Positions 18,903 to 28,426 are shown, counted from the first letter of the stretch. The stretch is 64,000 bases of DNA from Borreliella spielmanii (GCF_014201705.1 NZ_JACHFA010000002.1:346674-410673), one strand, 5' to 3'. A program made the numbers and translations. Notes: generated from the sequence alone by a model not told the origin.

Positions 18903-21217
18903 AATTTTATTATATCCTTTTCATTTTCAAAAGGGGTTTTGAGAGCTTTTTCTTTATTTATTTTCCAAAAATGTATTATTTTTTTAATTTTAAAGGTCAA
19001 ACTGTATTTTTTTATTAGGTTTGAGCTTATTTGTAAAACAAAAATAGATATTATGGCCGATAAAGTTTCAAAAGGAATATAGCTTAATATTGAAAAGTAT
19101 ATAAATGCTAATAGTGATCCGTAGAGTATTTGCTCAAATTGGAAATGAGGTGCTACTTGTATTTCTGTTGCTATTGTAAATATTAAAAGCATTGGTATTG
19201 GAGAAATAAGTAATGTTAACATATCTGAGCTGATGTGGCTTAGAATTCCTATATTATGCATTATGTATGAAATCGTCATTAAACTTATGTAAAATGACAA
19301 TGGTATTAATTTGTTAATTATATATTTACCAACTATTAATAATAGTCCAAAATAAAGCAAGATTGGAGATATTTTTTTTTCATTATTAATTCCTAAAAGA
19401 CTTTCAATATGAAATCTTGTGACAATTATATTGAAAATGGAAAAAATGTTTTTATTTACGAAGTTTTCAATTGCATCGATTTTTTTGTTTTCATACCTTG
19501 TTAAGGTATTTAAACTTTTTAGATTTTTTATGTTTGGATTTGTGTCAATTATTTCATTCCAGGTTGGAATTATTGATGTTGAGTTTTTAAGCGATTCTTG
19601 ATAGGTTTGCTTAAAACTTAGTGGAAAATTTAATACAAAAAATATAAAAGAAATTAATATAGGATTTGCCAAAAATGCTGATAGCCTGGAAAAGTAAAAG
19701 AATACTAAAAAGGTAAATAATAAGGAGGTTATCTTTAGTGCAATTTCTAAATTTAAAGGCAATATAATGCTTATCATTAAGGCATTGTAAATAAAAAAAG
19801 ACAAGCATTTGTAATTAATTTTTAGCATTATTGGTATGTAAATTGCCATACTAATAAATATTAACAGCAAAGTGTCTATCATGAATTTTGTGTTATTTAG
19901 GAAAGAAAATATTAGACTAGGCAATAATGATAGTATAATAGTAAAGTATATGTCTTTTAAATTGTTTTCAGTATATATTACCCCATTTATTAGATTTTCA
20001 TTTAGAATTTTGCCTTTAATTTCTGTTTGAACTTTATGTATTTCTTCTTCTACTTCTTTGTCTGTATATTTAAATATTTTTAATTTACCGCTATCATCTT
20101 TTTTTTCATTCTTTAAGTATGAAAAAATAATATTTTCCATTTGCAATGGGGAAAAGCTAGATACAAACAATGCTCTAATTTTGTCATATATTGATTTTTT
20201 CTTTAATATGGTTAGGCTATAAATATCTCTTGTTATTGGTATGTTTAATGTTTCAATTTTTATTTTGTTGGTTGGGTTGTTTAAAAAAATTTCATATTTT
20301 TTTGTGTCAATTTTTTCATTTATTATTTGGCTGAAAGAAGTTCCAATTTTTACTTTAAGTATTCTACTTTTTATTTTTTTATTTCCATTTATAGCTACAA
20401 ATTTTTCTTTATAAGGATTGTTATTTTTTATAACAAGATTTGTGTTATATAGATCTTCAATATTTGCTAATAAAATATTGTTGTGGGGGTTTATATCATT
20501 TTTTGTGTTTTTATTGTTGTATAAAAAGTGCATTATCATTTCATGATTTGTATAAGGATATTCATTTTCTAAAGATTTAATTTTTATTTTTTTGTTTTTA
20601 AAAATACTCAATTTTTCTAATTCTTTTTTAAGTTTTTCTTTATTTGATATTATTGTTACTTCTTTGAATTTAAATATTTTGTCGATTATTTGGAATCCCG
20701 AAAGAATATCTTCTAATTTTTCCGCCATCAGTGCTTCTGAAATATTTGTAAACACATCTTTTCCGTTTGTTAATAAAATCATTTTGTCTATTTTTTTACA
20801 TTTGTTTATGAATTGAAATAAAGAATTCTCGTTAAACCAAGGAATTCCTAGTTGAATTAATTTTGCTAGGGTTTTTTCTCTTGAGCTTTCATCTTCTATT
20901 AGGGCTTTTTCGGTTTTTATTTTTCCTTGAAATTTGATTAATACTGATTTTAATTTTTTTCCATCTGGAAGGTTGGCTGTGTATATTTTTTCTACTATTC
21001 CAGATATTGGTGAATATGTGTATAGTTCTATGTTAGAATTTTTTGATAAAATTTGATTTTCTTCTATTTTTTGTTTTTCAATTATATATACTACAGATTT
21101 TGAATTTTCTGTTTCAAGGGGTATTAGAGCATATTCAGGTATTTGAATCTCGTCAATGTTTATTTCGTATTTATTATATTTTTTAAAAATTGTTTTTATT
21201 TTTTCTAACTCTAGCAT
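18899..21217 (-). CDS. RnfC-RnfD-like fusion protein without visible cofactor motifs
   Basis: A 772-residue protein. Residues about 25-375 follow RnfC: IPEYALIPL, SPISGIV at 69-74, SREKTLAKLIQLG at 112-124, NEYPYTNHEMI at 218-228 and the IGTSFSQIIN segment at 291-300. Residues about 415-740 form some nine membrane helices that follow RnfD (for example FTIATE at 680-685, matching FIATDP). The glycine-rich RnfC motif GLGGAGFPT is replaced by GIPWFNENSLF. The two CxxCxxCxxxCP clusters are replaced by a cysteine-free stretch (345-372). No S/TGAT flavin-attachment motif is seen in the RnfD part. The whole protein has two cysteines. An ancestral redox role is clear; the present function is unknown. 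Confidence 0.8.
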   Translation of the reverse strand: MLELEKIKTIFKKYNKYEINIDEIQIPEYALIPLETENSKSVVYIIEKQKIEENQILSKNSNIELYTYSPISGIVEKIYTANLPDGKKLKSVLIKFQGKIKTEKALIEDESSREKTLAKLIQLGIPWFNENSLFQFINKCKKIDKMILLTNGKDVFTNISEALMAEKLEDILSGFQIIDKIFKFKEVTIISNKEKLKKELEKLSIFKNKKIKIKSLENEYPYTNHEMIMHFLYNNKNTKNDINPHNNILLANIEDLYNTNLVIKNNNPYKEKFVAINGNKKIKSRILKVKIGTSFSQIINEKIDTKKYEIFLNNPTNKIKIETLNIPITRDIYSLTILKKKSIYDKIRALFVSSFSPLQMENIIFSYLKNEKKDDSGKLKIFKYTDKEVEEEIHKVQTEIKGKILNENLINGVIYTENNLKDIYFTIILSLLPSLIFSFLNNTKFMIDTLLLIFISMAIYIPIMLKINYKCLSFFIYNALMISIILPLNLEIALKITSLLFTFLVFFYFSRLSAFLANPILISFIFFVLNFPLSFKQTYQESLKNSTSIIPTWNEIIDTNPNIKNLKSLNTLTRYENKKIDAIENFVNKNIFSIFNIIVTRFHIESLLGINNEKKISPILLYFGLLLIVGKYIINKLIPLSFYISLMTISYIMHNIGILSHISSDMLTLLISPIPMLLIFTIATEIQVAPHFQFEQILYGSLLAFIYFSILSYIPFETLSAIISIFVLQISSNLIKKYSLTFKIKKIIHFWKINKEKALKTPFENEKDIIKL

Positions 21218-21224
21218 TAGCTAT

Positions 21225-22697
21225 TTATCCTTGAATGTATTTTTTATAGGTTTTTTCATTTATGTTTAAAAGAATTGTAAATCTTATTGCTTTAAATAGA
21301 AATAGCAATACAAAGAAAGGCAAAGAGAATAAGAAGAGCATTTTGTAATTTTTTTTGTCTATGTTGATATTATTCTTGTTTTCTTTATATATTAAGATTG
21401 GATTTTTATTTTTTAAAAACAGACTTGAAAGATCTTTTTTAAGGGTTTCGTCAATAAATGATCTGTTTACTTCATAAACAGTTTTAGAATTAATTTCTAT
21501 CTTGTCGTTTTTGATTTCAAAGTAATTTTCTTTTATATCTTTAGGAATTTTTCCATATTTAGCGGTAATATTGTACTTTAGTTCGTTTTGATAAATGATA
21601 TGGGATAGGTATCCCACAATATTGGGTATGTTCTTATTATATCCTAGCATTATATAAATATTATTAGGATTTAAATAATCAAAATAGTTTAACTTTTTAC
21701 TGTAAAGGTAGTTGATTTTTTTATAAGAGTTTAGCATGTAGCTTGAATAGGCGAATGGTATTAATGAGAATGTAAATAGCAGTAGATGTATTACTATTTT
21801 AAATTTTAAAGCTTTTTTTTCTTCTTTTGTTCTCTCTTTAATTTCGATCGGGAATAAAAATGTATCTTTAAAGTTGCTTTCTGTTTTAATCCAGCTGAAG
21901 ATTAGGAAAATACAAAGGGTTGGTATTGCAACAAATGCAATCAAAGTTGGATCAATATTTGTAGTAAAAAAGGTTGCAATTATAACGAAATATAGAGTTG
22001 CGAATATAAACAAAAATAATAAGTGCTTGATTTTTGTTATTAGTGTTAAAAAATTTATTTCTTTTAAATATATTTTATTGTAATTTTTGTTAAAATTATT
22101 GATTATTAAATATAACAAATAAGAGAGAACTGTAAATGGATAAAAATACATTATTTCTTTGCTTATTACAAAAGTAAGTGATGAAATTAATAGAAAAATT
22201 AAAGTAAATATAGAGTTTTTTGGGTCTAGAAAAATTAATAAAATTATTGTGATTGAAAATATTATGCTCGAAATGAAATTAATTTTTGTTTTGTAGTCAA
22301 GAGAATGCATGTCAACATTGATATTGAGATCTTTTTTTAGTTTTTTAAAATTTATAGTTTTAAACCTGTTTTCAACATATAGAAGTTTTTTATCTTCTAC
22401 GTTGAAAAGATTGGGGAGTTTTTTTAAAAATATATTTTTCCTCAGGTCAAGATTGTTGAGTTTATTTATTTCATTTATTGTGATTTTTTTATTTTCGGGA
22501 AAGTCTAAAATGTCAATTTTTGTTGTATATTCTGAGATTGTTTTATATCCTAGTGAATTTATATATTCATTAGCAGTTTTTAGATCGGCTTCATTTGTAA
22601 AATATAATGGGTTGTAATCCCCAAACTGAGCTACATTGCAGGAATTGATAAGTGGTATTGTTGTAATTAAACATAAAAAACTTAAAAAACGAACCAT
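21225..22697 (-). CDS. Polytopic membrane protein with N-terminal lipobox-like site
   Basis: A 490-residue protein I do not recognise. It begins with a signal-like helix ending LINSC (C20), which fits a spirochetal lipobox. An extracytoplasmic domain of about 140 residues follows, then at least five helices between about 162 and 270, another near 300-320, a second soluble domain (about 325-455) and a last helix at about 458-478. It ends 7 bases before the RnfC-RnfD-like gene, whose Shine-Dalgarno lies in its last codons, so the two are co-expressed. It could be a partner subunit of that module. It does not resemble RnfB, RnfG or RnfE. Confidence 0.75.
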   Translation of the reverse strand: MVRFLSFLCLITTIPLINSCNVAQFGDYNPLYFTNEADLKTANEYINSLGYKTISEYTTKIDILDFPENKKITINEINKLNNLDLRKNIFLKKLPNLFNVEDKKLLYVENRFKTINFKKLKKDLNINVDMHSLDYKTKINFISSIIFSITIILLIFLDPKNSIFTLIFLLISSLTFVISKEIMYFYPFTVLSYLLYLIINNFNKNYNKIYLKEINFLTLITKIKHLLFLFIFATLYFVIIATFFTTNIDPTLIAFVAIPTLCIFLIFSWIKTESNFKDTFLFPIEIKERTKEEKKALKFKIVIHLLLFTFSLIPFAYSSYMLNSYKKINYLYSKKLNYFDYLNPNNIYIMLGYNKNIPNIVGYLSHIIYQNELKYNITAKYGKIPKDIKENYFEIKNDKIEINSKTVYEVNRSFIDETLKKDLSSLFLKNKNPILIYKENKNNINIDKKNYKMLFLFSLPFFVLLFLFKAIRFTILLNINEKTYKKYIQG

Positions 22698-22713
22698 TTA
22701 TTTTTTCCCTGTT

Positions 22714-23175
22714 TTATAAATAGCATACAATATATGCGGAGGCTATTCCTATTATTATGCCTGTTAAAACTTCTTTTTTTTTGTGCCCTTTGACCACTTT
22801 TATTTTTGTTGTGTCAATTTTTATTTCTTTTTTTAATTTTTCTGATAATGCATTCAAATATTCTGCCTGAACCCCAGACATATATCTTACGCCAAAAGAA
22901 TCTCTTATTGTAATAAGGGCAAAGGCAAGAGCTATTATAAAATTTGTACCTACTCCTTCAGTTAGTGCAATTGAGGTTGAAAGAGCGGTGACTGTTGATG
23001 AATGACTGCTTGGCATGCCCCCCGTTTCTAAAAAGATTTTTTTTAAAAGATGTGTTGGAGTTAGCTTTAGCTTTCTTGTTTTTACGGTTTGTATACCATA
23101 TTTAATTATTTGAGCAGAAATTCCTGATACAAGACAAGATAAAAAAAGATCATTGGTAAGCAATGCCCTTATCAT
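22714..23175 (-). CDS. YuiD-family (DUF212) membrane protein, divergent PAP2 relative
   Basis: A 153-residue protein of the divergent PAP2/DUF212 family. The key pattern is GGMPSSHSST at 52-61, like the phosphatase histidine motif of PAP2 enzymes, plus RDSFGVRYMSGVQAEYLN and GHKKKEV at about 129-135. Helices lie at the N-terminus, in the middle and at the C-terminus. The biochemical role of this family is not settled; a lipid phosphatase-like activity is inferred from the motifs. An AGGAGG site precedes the ATG. It sits between pepS and the Rnf-like module with short gaps. Confidence 0.85.
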   Translation of the reverse strand: MIRALLTNDLFLSCLVSGISAQIIKYGIQTVKTRKLKLTPTHLLKKIFLETGGMPSSHSSTVTALSTSIALTEGVGTNFIIALAFALITIRDSFGVRYMSGVQAEYLNALSEKLKKEIKIDTTKIKVVKGHKKKEVLTGIIIGIASAYIVCYL

Positions 23176-23189
23176 TATTAAACCTCCTT

Positions 23190-24428
23190 TTATATTGCGA
23201 ATTTACCAGCTTTTATTATTATGTATTCTTTTCCATTTTTGCCCACACCAATAACATCCAAGTCATTGCTTCCAATCATTAAATCTGTATGTATTAATGA
23301 AACGTTGCATCCGTAATTTAGTTTATCGGTGTCGGTTTTTAAATCCCCTTCGTTGCTTAAACAAGATGGATATGCTGCTCCGAGTGCTATGTGGCAACTT
23401 GCATTCTCATCGTATAATGTGCTGTAAAAAATAAGATTGCTTTGATAAATAGGAGAACTACTATCAACTAGTGCTACTTCTCCTATATATTTTGCTTGAA
23501 TGTCGGTTTCAATATGTGATTTTAATATTTCTTTTTGTTTCTCATCATTGCAGCCAAAGTCAACTACTTTTCCATTTTCAAATTTTAACCATATCCCAGA
23601 TATTAGTGTTCCAAGCACCATGACAGGACGGGTGGCGTACACAATGCCTTGTGTTTTTTTATAGTTTGGAGTTGTAAAAACCTCTTCTGTTGGTATATTA
23701 GCATTAAATTCTATTTCTGTTTCTTTAATTTTCTCGCTTCCACCTGTCCATAGAGAAGTTTCAAGCAAATATACTTCCAAGTTTGTTTTTTCGTTTTTAA
23801 AAATTACCTTTTCTAGGTTAAGTTCATTTAATATTTTACATCTTTTGTGAAGTTTTTCTCCATGGGATTCCCACTCTTTTATTGGATTTTCCTTATCAAG
23901 TAACAATATTCTCTTTTGTACTTCGAAAAATTCTTCTAAAGTTTTATTTCCTTCTTTTTTATTTAAAACTTTGGAAGCCCATTTTGGACCTGGTGAACAA
24001 ACAACACACCAGGCTATTTCGTTGCTCATTATTGCTTGTGATAAGGTTTTGCTCGCTAGATTTAATGCTTTTTGATAAATTGACATTTTTTGACCTATGC
24101 TATCTTTTAAGTCTTCAAAATTTTCTGTATCATCGACATTTATTCTTGCCCATTTATCTTGAACCATTTCCTCTAAAAAGCTTTTTTCGGCATTTGGAAT
24201 AAATTCCAAGTTTTTTTCTTGTGAAAATTTTAATCTTGATTTTAAAATATTAATATCTTTAATATTTAGCTTGACATACTTAGCTCCATATTCATAAGCT
24301 TTTTTTGCTAATATTTGCAAAAAATTGTAATTTTCGATTGAACCTTGAATTAAAACACATTGATTTTTTTGCAAATTAATTCCCTTTAAAATTATAAGTT
24401 CTGCGTATTTTATTAAATCTTTCTCCAT
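23190..24428 (-). CDS. pepS: M29-family aminopeptidase (PepS/AmpS)
   Basis: A 412-residue cytoplasmic metallo-aminopeptidase of family M29, which trims N-terminal residues from peptides. Its function fits an amino-acid auxotroph that imports peptides. Family motifs near the C-terminus include ENASCHIALG and LIHTDLMIGS, and glutamate- and histidine-containing metal ligands are visible around 250-380. An AGGAGG site precedes the ATG. The gene is 9 bases after the HAD phosphatase gene, so the two share a transcript. Confidence 0.88.
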   Translation of the reverse strand: MEKDLIKYAELIILKGINLQKNQCVLIQGSIENYNFLQILAKKAYEYGAKYVKLNIKDINILKSRLKFSQEKNLEFIPNAEKSFLEEMVQDKWARINVDDTENFEDLKDSIGQKMSIYQKALNLASKTLSQAIMSNEIAWCVVCSPGPKWASKVLNKKEGNKTLEEFFEVQKRILLLDKENPIKEWESHGEKLHKRCKILNELNLEKVIFKNEKTNLEVYLLETSLWTGGSEKIKETEIEFNANIPTEEVFTTPNYKKTQGIVYATRPVMVLGTLISGIWLKFENGKVVDFGCNDEKQKEILKSHIETDIQAKYIGEVALVDSSSPIYQSNLIFYSTLYDENASCHIALGAAYPSCLSNEGDLKTDTDKLNYGCNVSLIHTDLMIGSNDLDVIGVGKNGKEYIIIKAGKFAI

Positions 24429-24437
24429 TTATTCCTC

Positions 24438-25319
24438 CTAAATAGGTTCTTCTAAAACATTCTCATTAATATAATTTGCAACAGCTTCTTCGTCATTTGT
24501 TCCTATTACTTCTAAGTAAGGTAGCATTGTTTTTAATCTATAATTTGCATTTCCCATTAGTAATCCTTTTTTTACATTTTCTAGCATATCAGTATCATTA
24601 AATCCATCGCCGAAAGCTATGGTTTCGCTTAAATCAATATTAATAGTTTTAAGAACCTCTTTTAATGCTTTTCCTTTTGAAACTTTGTGGTCTACAATTT
24701 CTAGCGAATTTGGAGTAGAAAGGTATGCATTTATTTCTCCTTTGTATTTGTCTAAAATCATAGCTTCATATTCTATTAGGCTTTCTTCTCTGCCAGCTAA
24801 TATTATTTTTGCAACATTTTCAAAATTTTTAAACTCGTTAAAGTCTTTAATTTCTTGAATTTTATTAATTGGACTAATTATTTCATGTCTGAAGGCATTA
24901 GATTCTTTTTTAAATTTTTGGCATTGATCGATTGCAATTTTAGTCTTGATGTCAATATTTAATTGGTCGTCGTATTGATCTGCTTTATGTAAAAAATGAG
25001 GTATGTGACTAAACTTTTCGTCTCTTAAATTTAAAATCTTTTTTACCACTTCAGGAGATAAATTATGACTTTTTATCAATTCCCATTTTTGGTTGTAAAC
25101 TTTTGCTCCGTTTAATGTAATGAAAAATGAAACTTGCAGTTGATCTATTTTTTTTGTAATTTGAATAATTTCGTTCTTGCTTCTTCCTGTTGCTATTATG
25201 AATTTCTTTTTTTCTTTTGTTAATTTTTTAATTACAAGTTCTGTAAAGGCTCCAATATAGCTTTTTGATAGCAAAAGAGTGCCATCAAGATCAGATGCAA
25301 CTGCTTTAATATTTTTCAT
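24438..25319 (-). CDS. HAD-superfamily Cof-type phosphatase
   Basis: A 293-residue HAD hydrolase of the Cof (IIB cap) group. Motif I is SDLDGTLL with nucleophile D10 and D12. Motif II lies near IIATGRS, and the final acidic motif is FGDGFNDTDML. Such enzymes dephosphorylate sugar phosphates or cofactors such as FMN and PLP; the substrate cannot be read from the sequence. It is the first gene of the long minus-strand run and starts from a divergent region shared with pepP. Confidence 0.9.
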   Translation of the reverse strand: MKNIKAVASDLDGTLLLSKSYIGAFTELVIKKLTKEKKKFIIATGRSKNEIIQITKKIDQLQVSFFITLNGAKVYNQKWELIKSHNLSPEVVKKILNLRDEKFSHIPHFLHKADQYDDQLNIDIKTKIAIDQCQKFKKESNAFRHEIISPINKIQEIKDFNEFKNFENVAKIILAGREESLIEYEAMILDKYKGEINAYLSTPNSLEIVDHKVSKGKALKEVLKTINIDLSETIAFGDGFNDTDMLENVKKGLLMGNANYRLKTMLPYLEVIGTNDEEAVANYINENVLEEPI

Positions 25320-25351
25320 ATTTTATCCTTTAGGGGTTAATTTCAAGCTAA

Positions 25352-25401
25352 ATTATATCAAATAATTTTTTTTTTTTAAATTGATAATTATTTGGTATAC
25401 T
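25352..25401. promoter_or_regulatory. Divergent promoter region with a T12 tract
   Basis: The minus strand has TATAAT (25357-25352) for the HAD phosphatase gene, with only a weak TTTAAA as -35. The plus strand has TATACT (25396-25401) for pepP, also with a weak -35. Between them runs an uninterrupted T12 (25366-25377). The homopolymer may act as an UP-like element or vary in length. Confidence 0.5.
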
Positions 25402-25432
25402 GGTATTAATAGATTTTATAAAGGGTATTTTT

Positions 25433-27211
25433 TTGGATATTAATAAAAGATTAGATTTGCTTAGAGATCATATGAGGGAAAATGGAGTTGATGCTTATTT
25501 GGTGGCAGGATATGATCCCCATTTTAGTGAATATTCTCATGAAAGGTATAGTACTCGCAAGTTTATTACAGGCTTTTCTGGTAGTTTTGGTACGGTAATT
25601 GTAACATTATCCAAAGCAGTTCTTTTCACGGATGGTAGGTATTTTTTACAGGCAGATCAAGAACTTGAAGGAACTGAAGTTACATTAATAAAGCTTGGGG
25701 TAAAAGGATTTCCTGATGTTTTTACGTATATAAATCTAAATTTACAAGGATTAAAGCTTGGAATTTATTCTGATGAGATTAGTATAAAGTTTTATAAAGA
25801 GTTGTGTGAAAAATGCAAAAATACAAATATCAAGGTTTTAAATCAAGATCTAATTGATTTAATTTGGAAATCTAGACCTCAGCTTGAGTTTAGTTATATA
25901 GTTGAATTGATTGATGTTGAGAAAAATAATAAAAGAGCTGAAAAGATTAAATCTATTTGTTTGATCTTAGAAAAAAATTTGGCAGATTTTTATGTTATTA
26001 CTGCTCTTGATGAGATTGCTTGGATATTGAATTTAAGAGGGTCAGATGTCAAAAAGTCAGCATTGTTTTATTCGTTTCTTTTAATATCTAGGAATGAAGA
26101 TCAAAAAAACGTTCTTTTTATTGATACAAAAAAACTTGATTTGGGGCTTAAAGAAACACTTGGAATGGAGAATTTTAAAATAGAGCCTTATAGTGATTTT
26201 TACTGTTTTCTAGATCGAATAAAACACGAGGGAAAATTTTTTGTTTCATTTTATACCAATGTCAAGGTTTTAAAAGTTCTTGGTGAGGCTAATATCGTTT
26301 TTGGAGAGAGTATTATAAGCAACCTTAAGGCAGTAAAAACCGATTATGAAATTCTTAAGATGAAAGAAGCGCATATTATTGATGCTATTGGTTTGATTAA
26401 ATTTTTACGTAAATTTAAAAGTCTAAGTAAGGTTGAATTAGCCGAATTAGATGAAATAGATATTTCTGATATGCTTTTGCATTTTAGGAAATTGAATAAA
26501 CATTTTTTTAGTTCTAGCTTTGATTCGATAGTTGGTTTTAAAGAGAATGGAGCCCTCCCTCATTATAAGCCTAAAAAAGGTAAAAAAATAAATACCAAAG
26601 GTCTTATTTTGATTGATTCTGGAGGTTCGTATTTTGGACTTGGTACGACAGACGTTACAAGAGTTTTTCTAATAGAGAGTGCTTCTAGTGAAGAAAAGCG
26701 TGACTATACTTTGGTTCTTAAGGCTTTTATTAGTCTTGCTTCTTTAAAGTTTCCATATGGGTCTTCAGGGGCTTTTCTTGATGGAATTTGTAGATTGCCG
26801 CTTTTAAAAAATGAGTTGAATTTTATTCATGGCACTGGGCATGGTGTTGGGTTTTTTCTTAATGTTCACGAACTTCCAGTTTCGATTAGTCCTAATTCTA
26901 GTTATTTATTTAAAGGGTCTGAGGTGGTTTCAATTGAACCCGGTCTTTATCGAACATTTAGTCATGGAATAAGGATTGAAAATTTAGTTTTTGTAAGACA
27001 AGCTTTTACAAATGATTTTGGATCTTTTTTAGAGTTTGAGAATTTAACTCTTGTTCCTTTTGAAAAAGAATTGATAGTAAAAGAGATGCTCTCAGAAGAT
27101 GAGTTAAATTATATCAATAATTATCATGAATGTGTGTTTTTAACTTTAAAAGAGTATTTTGATGATGAAGAGGAGTTGGAATTTTTAGCAAAGCTGACAA
27201 GTAAAATATGA
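25433..27211 (+). CDS. pepP: Xaa-Pro aminopeptidase (M24B)
   Basis: Removes N-terminal residues that precede proline. The 592 residues match the long, eukaryote-like aminopeptidase P form: two creatinase-type N-terminal domains and a C-terminal pita-bread catalytic domain. Metal ligands are D395 (LIDSGG), D407 (TTDVTR), the histidine in GTGHGVG, and glutamates in SIEPGLY and RIENLV. The start is TTG at 25433 with AAGGG about 8 bases upstream; no ATG is available nearby. The stop overlaps the next gene by 4 bases (ATGA). Confidence 0.93.
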   Translation: MDINKRLDLLRDHMRENGVDAYLVAGYDPHFSEYSHERYSTRKFITGFSGSFGTVIVTLSKAVLFTDGRYFLQADQELEGTEVTLIKLGVKGFPDVFTYINLNLQGLKLGIYSDEISIKFYKELCEKCKNTNIKVLNQDLIDLIWKSRPQLEFSYIVELIDVEKNNKRAEKIKSICLILEKNLADFYVITALDEIAWILNLRGSDVKKSALFYSFLLISRNEDQKNVLFIDTKKLDLGLKETLGMENFKIEPYSDFYCFLDRIKHEGKFFVSFYTNVKVLKVLGEANIVFGESIISNLKAVKTDYEILKMKEAHIIDAIGLIKFLRKFKSLSKVELAELDEIDISDMLLHFRKLNKHFFSSSFDSIVGFKENGALPHYKPKKGKKINTKGLILIDSGGSYFGLGTTDVTRVFLIESASSEEKRDYTLVLKAFISLASLKFPYGSSGAFLDGICRLPLLKNELNFIHGTGHGVGFFLNVHELPVSISPNSSYLFKGSEVVSIEPGLYRTFSHGIRIENLVFVRQAFTNDFGSFLEFENLTLVPFEKELIVKEMLSEDELNYINNYHECVFLTLKEYFDDEEELEFLAKLTSKI

Positions 27212-27894
27212 GATTTATAATTACATTTTTAATGATTTTGAATCAAGGATTTTTAGACTTGTTTTCTTTTTCAGAAGATATTATTTTTGAGAGTTCTTAC
27301 GATATTGCAATTAAAAAAGCTCAAAAATTGAATAAAAATGTTTTAATTTTGGTTGGCAGAGATATTAAAGAAAATTTAATAAAAGATTTTTTAAATTCTT
27401 TTAGGAATGATGAAATTATTCACACGGTATCTAAAAAAAATGTTCTTTTAGTTATAGATAAGGATAATGAAATTTTTAATAAAATCAATCTACAAAAAAG
27501 TCCAACTATTTTTTTTGTAGATTCTAAGAATGAGCAAATAAAGGTGGCTTATACAGGAACTGCTTTAAACAGTATTCAATTTGATAAGGATTTTTTAAGC
27601 TATGTTATGGGGGCTATAAAATCAACAAGTATTTTAAAAAAGCAAAAAAATTATGAAATTAATACTCTTGATGAGAGAATTTTTTTTTACAAAACATTAA
27701 AAGGTGATTGGCGATTAAAGTTTAATGGTAAGGACAGAAAGCTTGATCTTTTTGATACAAACCTTAAAGAATTTTTGGTTTTTAAAGATATTGATGAAAA
27801 CAAGCTTTATGCTATTCCTAAGTCTAGGACCGGTAATATTTATTTTTCATTATTAGGAAATGAGGAGTGGAAGCTTTTTGGAAAAATAAAATAA
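27208..27894 (+). CDS. Secreted thioredoxin-fold protein lacking CxxC
   Basis: A 228-residue protein with an N-terminal hydrophobic segment (FIITFLMILNQGFLDLF) and a thioredoxin-like domain at about 30-135. The helix that should carry CxxC reads LVGRDIKENLIKDF and has no cysteine. The cis-proline loop is present (KSPTIFFVD at about 97-105). The C-terminal third adds a beta-rich part (KGDWRLKFNGKDRKL). It therefore cannot do thiol exchange and is more likely a binding or chaperone module. It overlaps pepP by 4 bases and precedes def. Confidence 0.78.
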   Translation: MRFIITFLMILNQGFLDLFSFSEDIIFESSYDIAIKKAQKLNKNVLILVGRDIKENLIKDFLNSFRNDEIIHTVSKKNVLLVIDKDNEIFNKINLQKSPTIFFVDSKNEQIKVAYTGTALNSIQFDKDFLSYVMGAIKSTSILKKQKNYEINTLDERIFFYKTLKGDWRLKFNGKDRKLDLFDTNLKEFLVFKDIDENKLYAIPKSRTGNIYFSLLGNEEWKLFGKIK

Positions 27895-27928
27895 GTCTTT
27901 TTTTGTTTGAAAGGGGGGATGAGTTTTT

Positions 27929-28426
27929 ATGGAAATGGTATTTTATCCTAATGATTTACTTCGTGTTAAGACAAAACAAATTGATAATATTGATAATAAG
28001 ATTAGAGATTATGCAAAAAAGATGATAGAATTAATGGATATTAGTAGTGGAGTTGGACTTGCTGCTCCCCAGGTAGGCCTTGATTTGTCACTTTTTGTAG
28101 TTAGAGAGAATAAAATGGCAAAGCCTTTGGTTTTTATTAATCCTTTAATCACAGAAACTTCCTATGAGCTTAATTCTTATAAAGAAGGGTGTTTAAGTAT
28201 ACCGGGAGTTTATTATGATTTAATGAGACCCAAGACTATTGTGGTAAATTTTTATGATGAGAATGGAAAATCTTTTACTATAGAAAATTCTGATTTTTTG
28301 GCAAGAATTATTCAACATGAAATGGATCATTTGAATGGAGTTCTTTTTATTGATTATTACGAAGAAAGGATAAAAAAGAAATTATTAAAGCCTTATATGA
28401 AGGAAAGAGGTCTTAAGGCAAAATGA
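27929..28426 (+). CDS. def: Peptide deformylase
   Basis: Removes the formyl group from nascent protein N-termini. The 165 residues carry the three metal-site motifs: GVGLAAPQVG (about 41-50), EGCLSIPG with the ligand cysteine, and QHEMDHLNG (HExxH). A strong AAGGGGGG site lies about 10 bases before ATG 27929; a second ATG two codons later is also possible. The stop overlaps fmt by 4 bases, so the enzymes that add and remove formyl are coupled. Confidence 0.96.
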   Translation: MEMVFYPNDLLRVKTKQIDNIDNKIRDYAKKMIELMDISSGVGLAAPQVGLDLSLFVVRENKMAKPLVFINPLITETSYELNSYKEGCLSIPGVYYDLMRPKTIVVNFYDENGKSFTIENSDFLARIIQHEMDHLNGVLFIDYYEERIKKKLLKPYMKERGLKAK

